DNA of 64,000 nucleotides from Paragordius varius. Its lineage: Eukaryota; Nematomorpha. Below, in pieces: positions 58,187 through 64,000 of the stretch (position 1 is the first letter of the stretch; every line of letters starts with the position of its first letter). Below the pieces are notes generated by a model. The model had not been told where the DNA came from, searched no databases, and saw only the letters and a program-made list of their open reading frames with translations. The stretch is taken from NCBI GenBank assembly GCA_964247055.1, contig OZ176055.1:6634001-6698000 (forward strand), in the 5' to 3' direction. A program made the translations under genes and the position numbers.

Positions 58187-61100
58187 TTAATAATTTATCG
58201 TATTTTTCTTGGCATATCCCAAAAGCTGTAATTTATCTCGTATGGCATTATAAACCTTGGGATCATCTATGGTTACAGGGATCTACGATATAAAAAGAAT
58301 TTATTACAAGTTCTGTGGAAAAAACCTTTGCACCATAAATATTATTATTATACGGACAAAACTTTAAAATATAAAGACAAATATTTATCTTCAAAACACG
58401 CTGTACTTCTTTAACTTAAATAACTCATTGTTTTAATTTTAAATTATGAAATAGAAATGTATTTTGGTAACACAATCAATATTATACAATTGTAATAAAA
58501 TAATTTTATAGGAAAAATTTAGGTTTAAAAAATTGAAGAAAAAAATAGTGTTTATATTTTTACATTTTTTCCGTATAATATCCAATTTTTACTGTATAGG
58601 TATTATTGGTTTGGCCCAGTTATTGGGATTAATTATATATTATATATATATATATATATTATGCAAAAAAAAGTGTTTACATCAAAGGGTTTATCCATAG
58701 CCAACGCTGCCATCGTATGCCTTGAAGTTTTTCCCGAACGCGTTTTAGCTAACTTAGGAACGATACAGACCAGCTTTAACGAAACGACCGGTCCCATCAC
58801 ATCTCTCACAATACGAATCGTGTCATCGGATATTTGTTTGTCTGATTTGGTGACACCTATTATAATTAGGAGTTAAAATTACCATTAAAAGATATTGTAC
58901 AATTTATTGTTGTCATATATAAGCCTTAAACATTTTTCTTTACAAGACATTTCTTGATGATAAACTAAATTATAATGATATTAGATAGTTAGAAAATTTT
59001 AGTTGGTACCATGTTTGGGCACACAAATAGCTAATGGTAGTTGACCTTTAAGTGAATCCGGGATGGGTACAACAGCGCATTCTGCTAAATCCTTATTTTC
59101 AAGAATGGCCTGCGTTATGTAAAAAATATATTAAATATTTCTAGTTGTGGAAGTAAGTAAGTGTTGGTAATAATAAATAATTTACCAATCAAATTCAAAA
59201 TTTGACATATAAAAAATATCGTTTCTTTCTTTTATAGAAAACTACATAGTTTAAAAACTATAAAAACCTCTTCGATCGCCCCCGTTGAAAGTCGATGTCC
59301 GGCCACATTTATAACGTCATCGAATCGGGACATTACTGAAATCATTTGGGCAGAATCCATGGAACCGGCATCATACGTATCATAATATCCCTAATAAAAA
59401 ATAAATACTAAAAACTGAAATTATACGCTAATAAAAATATAGACAAATTTTTTTTAAATTAATTGATTATAAGTTATCAATAGTATGGTTGTCTTTGTAA
59501 AAAAACTATGCAATTAAATAATTATTTATTAATTTTATAAAATTAACTAGCGTAAATCTCGTGCTGCTACCCAGCCAGAGGAAGTCCTTCGGACTTGGGG
59601 GGGGATTTCGAAGTTTGTATGAATGGGTCTACCGGCTTTCCGGTAGCAGATCCCAAAATTACATGAGGAATCAGTTTTTAGCGGGTAGCTCCTTACCCAG
59701 CAGCTATCATCAAAGCAACGCCTGACTAAATTTTTTGCCTTTTAACAGGCAATACGAAAAATCCTGATTTTTTACAGTCTCATACCTTGGGCAAAAAATA
59801 CAATCAAAAAATTATTTTTGTGGACTTTGTTTTTTTTTTAAAAAAATGGCATTTTACGGGGGTAGCGGTAAAAAGAGGGCATAAATCCTAAAAGTGACTC
59901 GACTATGTTCGGCGCAATCGAAAATAAGTAAACAAAAATCATATTTGAAATAGAATGGTCCAACACGTTCTCCAGAAAATTGTCTCAAAGACACGATTTT
60001 TGTGGACTTCTGTTTAAAAAAACCGTTTTACACACGGGGTGGGCCCGAACTGGGGGCCTATTTCAAAAAAGGGCGAAGCTATTGTCGGGGCATTCATTAA
60101 TGATTATATTTTTTTGAAGTTTGGATTTGAATGGGTCTACCTTTTTTTGTTGTACCAGATCACAAAGCCAGCATTTACCATTTTTATAAATATATAGATT
60201 ACAAATACCATAGATATGATAAAATTAAAAAAATGGAAATAAATAAAATTAATGTATCTTTACGGGATAGTTTGAGAAATACAAATCTTGGTATCGGTCA
60301 TCAGCTCTCCAGAGAGTACTCATGAACCCGGGAGGTAAGGGTTGCTTTATTAGTATTCGTCCCAAATTTTCATCAAACTCATCAGTTTTTTCAGGGCTAG
60401 TACTGGTATTTACAACATTTTCGGTGTGATTTTTGTGTTTATTATTTTGTGAAGTCAAAGTAGTTTCCAACTCAGACGCAGTTTTCGACAAGGGAGGTGT
60501 ATTTGTGATTTGAACATTCCATCCTGGCACAGCTTTTCCCGTACTCCCTCGAGGTATGATGATTTCACCGGTTTCGGGATTCCTTACTTGTGGATCTTGC
60601 AAACCCATACAACACGATGTTACTGGCCAGCCAAGTTCTATATATATAATGATGTTAAATTATTATCAGCTATTGATTAAATTTTAGTGGAATACTATTA
60701 ACGAAGAGTTTCACATAATATTATTTCACAGAGATTATCAATCGAATTAATAGATTTCGTTTTGATAGAAACTAACTTAAAACTAAATGTTTAGAGTATT
60801 ATATCAAAATCATAAAAAATATAAATTTGAGAAAAAATAATTACCAGTTTGCCACCAATGATCGACAACAGGCACACCGAATTTGTCTCGTGTCCATTCA
60901 AGCGTTTCATAATCACAATGCTCCCCAGCTAAAAAGATACCTTTTAATCTGCATATTTATTATAAAATTAAAAAATAGTTTTAAAGTAAACCTAGTAAAA
61001 ACTCAAACAAACTAAACATAACGAAAATCATATCTATAGCATGTTATATTTATTCATTAATAAAATTCTAAGACAATTTTAATTAAGGCTTGCAGAATTA

Positions 61101-63472
61101 TATTTTATCAAATAAAATACGTACTTTGATAATTTGTATTTTTTGCCATGTACTGCATCAGGATCCTATAATTTTAAATTAGATCTCGTATTAATTAAAA
61201 TACGATTCTTGATTATACTTATGCATATAAAATAAATTTTTTTAAAAAAAATCAAATCAACCTCTCTCCGTATAGCACGTAGCGCAGTCGGAGCAGTAAA
61301 CATATTTTCAACACCATGCTGAGCACATATGCGAAAATAGGCTCCTGCATCCGGGGTACTTATTGGTTTACCCTATTGTTATATAAAAATAATGTCAATA
61401 GAACATTATAAAATAAATACTGCGGAATTAAATATACTAAACAAATTACTTCATATATAAGGGTTGTGTTTCGATTCAACAATGGTCCATAACAAGCATA
61501 AGAATGGCCTACGACCCATCCTAAATCTGAGGCTGACCAGTACACTGAACCGGGACGGCTGTTATAAATGTGTTCCATGGACCATTTCAAGCCCACGGCA
61601 TAACCCGCACTAGGGCGTACGATTCCCTGAATACACATAATAGTCTTGAGAAAAAAAATAAAAACTAAATTTCTTTTTAGATTGGTGGAATTAACGAAAT
61701 GCAGTGGCGATTTGGACAACAAGAAATGAAAAGGATAAATGGTTTTAATGTTGACAAAAAAGGTAAATAAAAAGAAGAATTGACCCACCAAAATATATAC
61801 TGGTTTATTTAGATAATTTTATCAAGATAAGAGCATAAATTTAAATTAGAATTCAAGGTTTTCGAAGTTTTTATATTTACTAAAGTTAGTCCGTAAATTT
61901 TTCGCGGACCGCTGGCGTACTGTTTGGACACCTGTGATATGATACTCAAACTTATTATGTAAAAATAAAAAAATTGGAGGATAGGGGCATCGATCCCCTT
62001 ACCTCTCGCATGCTAAGCGAGCGCTCTACCATATGAGCTAATCCCCCGATACACAAATGAGTAAAGATACCTGCATATAAATTCTAAATTAATATTGCAA
62101 ACGATGTGGAGGTCGTAGCAAAATATTTTCCAATTTTCGTTTATGGTCACGAGATTCTGTGGATAAAAATTTTAATTGAATAAAAAATTTTCGATTTTAA
62201 CTCATTTTACGACTATCTTACCATCGATTCTTGTCGTGATTCAAGCGAATAATAAAAATAATTCCCAAACGGCTAGCTGTGATAAGAGGCAATTTAAAAA
62301 TACCATGCTCAAAAAATTTAAGTTTAGGCCAACAAATATTTATATTAAAATAAAAATATACCAGGTTTATTCATATAGTTGGAAACTTTATTATAATCGC
62401 TACCTAGCTACGGATTTTAACCAAACTGGTTAAAACTATATTTAAAAAATTATTTAAACGACAACACTCCACACGAGACCACGTTGTCTCTAAAAACCAT
62501 ATAAATTGACCCAGGTGTGAAAAATAAATAAATAAAAGTTTTTGTGGACCGTGGTGAGCGGAGTTTAGTCTAATACATTAAATTAAAAATAAATTTGACC
62601 GTTTTATTATTTAAAAAAATTCATATAAAAATTTGGAAAAAAATATATTAATAATGTTAACATAGGGGTATCCAAAAAAGGGTGTCTTTGGCATGCCCTC
62701 TACGGAGGTAGGGAAAATGATAAAAACATACTTAATATAAAATTTATTGATTATAATCATTACCGAAACAAGTTTAAAAGGTTAATATATTTTTTGCTGA
62801 TTTTGTGCTTAATATAGTTCAAAATTACTTTTGGGTCACCCGTCGTTCCTGAAGTGTACAATATATACAATGGGTGTTCGCCAGGTAATGGAATGCAATC
62901 AATAGGTGGATGGCCAGAAACTTCGGTGGCCCAATCGGCATCAAATTTATTGTTGAATACATTTTTTTCTATTCCTTCAACCTGATGTTTATCCTAAAAA
63001 ATAATTATGAACCTATGTAAAATTACATGTAATAATATGATAAAGGGTCCCAACTGTTTATAAAAAACATACTTTAGGGGGATCTTTCCGTTGAAATATG
63101 AGACATTTAATGGGTGGCTGTTGGGAAAGTTTGATGGCTTGATCCATGATTGGTTTATAGGGGACAATGTGGGATGGTTCTATACCATACGTGGCGGTAA
63201 GTATAACTTTGGGCTAATTTCACAAATTTATATTGGGATGAGACATATTTTTTTAAATAATTATATATGGTTAAAATAAATACATTGGCATGCTTTATAC
63301 GGACTGAAAGTTCTTTAGCACCGAAACCGCCAAAAACTAGCGAGTGTATTGCACCGATCCTAGCACTAGCTAACATACCAATCACGGCCTGAGGAATCAT
63401 GGGCATGTATATGAGTATGCGATCGCCCGGTTCCACCCCACAACGTTTGAGGTAACCGGCAAGAGCACTTAC
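58187..63472 (-). CDS. ACSS3: Acyl-CoA synthetase short-chain family member 3 (12 exons in window, 5' end missing)
   Basis: ACSS3 is a mitochondrial AMP-forming ligase that turns propionate into propionyl-CoA. Exons: 63284-63472, 63073-63213, 62829-62993, 61450-61626, 61262-61372, 61125-61165, 60845-60948, 60264-60637, 59268-59390, 59010-59109, 58681-58856, 58187-58282; 598 residues, all phases consistent. The first visible exon opens with an acceptor (TTTAAAG) at [20 protein letters not shown], so about 110 N-terminal residues lie beyond the window. Motifs: [34 protein letters not shown], the P-loop-like [45 protein letters not shown], then [24 protein letters not shown] and the A10 lysine motif KTRSGKT. 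An insertion of about 35 polar residues (between PGWNVQITN and [12 protein letters not shown]) lengthens the region where human has a short loop. Introns hold a MITE, a GC-rich island and a tRNA gene. Confidence 0.94.
58351..58575. mobile_element. TA-flanked MITE, family TACGGACAAAAC, copy 2
   Basis: Ends TACGGACAAAACTTTAAAAT and, inverted, TACGGAAAAAATGTAAAAAT; TA on both sides; 225 bp. It aligns with 49034-49264 along its whole length (shared AACTCATTGTTTTAA, AACACAAT). In the last ACSS3 intron, about 105 bp from the neighbouring exon; copy 1 lies about 103 bp from its own. Confidence 0.8.
59548..60170. other. GC-rich, hairpin-rich island in an ACSS3 intron
   Basis: Much richer in GC than anything else non-coding here. 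It contains in series AAGTCCTTCGGACTT (6-bp stem), CTACCGGCTTTCCGGTAG (7-bp stem), GGGTAGCTCCTTACCC and TTGCCTTTTAACAGGCAA. A segment starting GAAGTTTGTATGAATGGGTC (59611) is repeated near its right end (60116, GAAGTTTGGATTTGAATGGG), each followed by a GTACCAGATC- or GTAGCAGATC-like block; a second internal pair is GATTTTTGTGGACTT near 59995 and ATTTTTGTGGACTT near 59813. No protein, no clear Pol III boxes. It could be a SINE-like or other mobile element, or a structured RNA gene. Confidence 0.5.
61880..61928 (-). mobile_element. Solitary hAT terminus in an ACSS3 intron
   Basis: Read on the minus strand: CAGGTGTCCAAACAGTACGC, then CAGCGGTCCGCGAAAAA, a typical hAT end. A similar GTGGACCGTGGTGAGCGGAG lies at about 62547, beyond the tRNA gene, and may be a second fragment. 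No target duplication could be confirmed. Confidence 0.45.
61975..62047 (-). tRNA. tRNA-Ala (anticodon AGC)
   Basis: A 73-nt cloverleaf. Acceptor GGGGGAT pairs with ATCCTCC, including the G3-U70 wobble pair that is the main identity element of tRNA-Ala. D arm GCTC...GAGC; anticodon stem CTCGC/GCGAG with loop TTAGCAT (AGC); T stem AGGGG/CCCCT with loop ATCGATG; discriminator A73. The A box (TTAGCTCATATGG) is good; the B box (GGATCGATGCC) departs slightly from GGTTCGANNCC. A run of seven T follows directly, a standard Pol III terminator. It lies in the same orientation inside the 1.2-kb ACSS3 intron 61627-62828. Confidence 0.95.
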
Positions 63473-64000
63473 CTTTAAACACATATTGATTTATATAATA
63501 CTCCCAGAGACTAAAATAGTACCGCCAAGACTTCAAATTAAAAATATATGTTTGTATCCTTGTTTTAAGTTTGAGTGTATAAATTTAATTAGTCCATAAA
63601 AATATGTTGTTTTACAAATGTTTTGAAAAAAAAAGGATTTGATTGTAAATAACAAATAATATCAGTCATTCGAACCGGGACCATTATTTGGTTTTGGGAA
63701 TTTTTCTAAACCTTTTGGTTTCTAAAAGTTAAAAAAAATTATTATCAATTAGCCTCGCTTTTTAGCATTTTTTTATTTTTTACATTAAAAAAAATATATT
63801 CCTTAGATGTTAAAATAATATTGGGTTTTTAATGATTCTTGTGCTTATCATTAGGCAATTTGTAGATTTAAAAAAATATAAACCAAATTAAAACGATTTG
63901 ACCAAAAAAGAGGCTAGACAGAAACCATTTTTCCTTAAAAAACCATAAGACTATTTTGTCTGAAACAGTTTTTTAGAAATATATGTTGGATCAGAACCGA
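63473..64000 (-). other. Start of the upstream ACSS3 intron, running off the window
   Basis: No further ACSS3 exon is recognisable up to the window end. AT-rich, no named repeat. Confidence 0.6.

Overview
The window is a very AT-rich stretch of a nuclear animal genome. The evidence is spliceosomal GT-AG introns, metazoan-type orthologues (CUL1, NACA, MTERF3, PPP4R3, RPF1, COQ5, ACSS3, an HSPBP1/Fes1 protein), animal-type hAT, mariner and LINE relics, and an intronic tRNA-Ala. Intron sizes fall into two classes: eight introns are only 23-36 nt, the rest run from 55 nt to 3.7 kb. The 23-29 nt class recalls dicyemid (and perhaps orthonectid) mesozoans. That placement is an inference; the sequence alone does not fix the species.
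Layout: 1-4838 repeat-rich intergenic DNA. 4839-13390 (-) CUL1, 18 exons, complete. 13391-22072 gene-free, packed with old repeats and inverted-repeat elements. 22073-23005 (-) HSPBP1/Fes1-like, divergent from 23069-25254 (+) NACA. 25255-27362 LINE remnant and repeats. 27363-33461 (-) MTERF3, with a hAT transposon nested in another element in its last intron, divergent from 33516-45807 (+) PPP4R3, 19 exons. 46561-50723 (-) RPF1, divergent from 50750-51649 (+) COQ5. 52671-53728 mariner remnant. 55188-55434 possible small spliced gene. 56210-57667 (+) orphan 485-residue protein. 58187-63472 (-) ACSS3, whose 5' end lies beyond the window, with a tRNA-Ala gene in one intron.
I rebuilt the exons by homology remembered from the protein families and by phase-checking every GT-AG junction. 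In all multi-exon conserved genes every exon length fits the reading phase.
The genes are housekeeping genes: SCF ubiquitin ligase scaffold, Hsp70 nucleotide exchange, nascent-chain binding, mitochondrial ribosome assembly, PP4 targeting, 60S biogenesis, ubiquinone synthesis and propionate activation. They form no pathway cluster. Striking features are three head-to-head pairs with only 63, 54 and 26 bp between start codons; large Asn/Ser/Thr-rich insertions inside conserved proteins; a dense set of palindromic MITE-like elements, several within 60 bp of splice sites; and a GC-rich, hairpin-rich island inside ACSS3. I saw no retroviral, LTR, Polinton or other virus-derived element and no CRISPR array.
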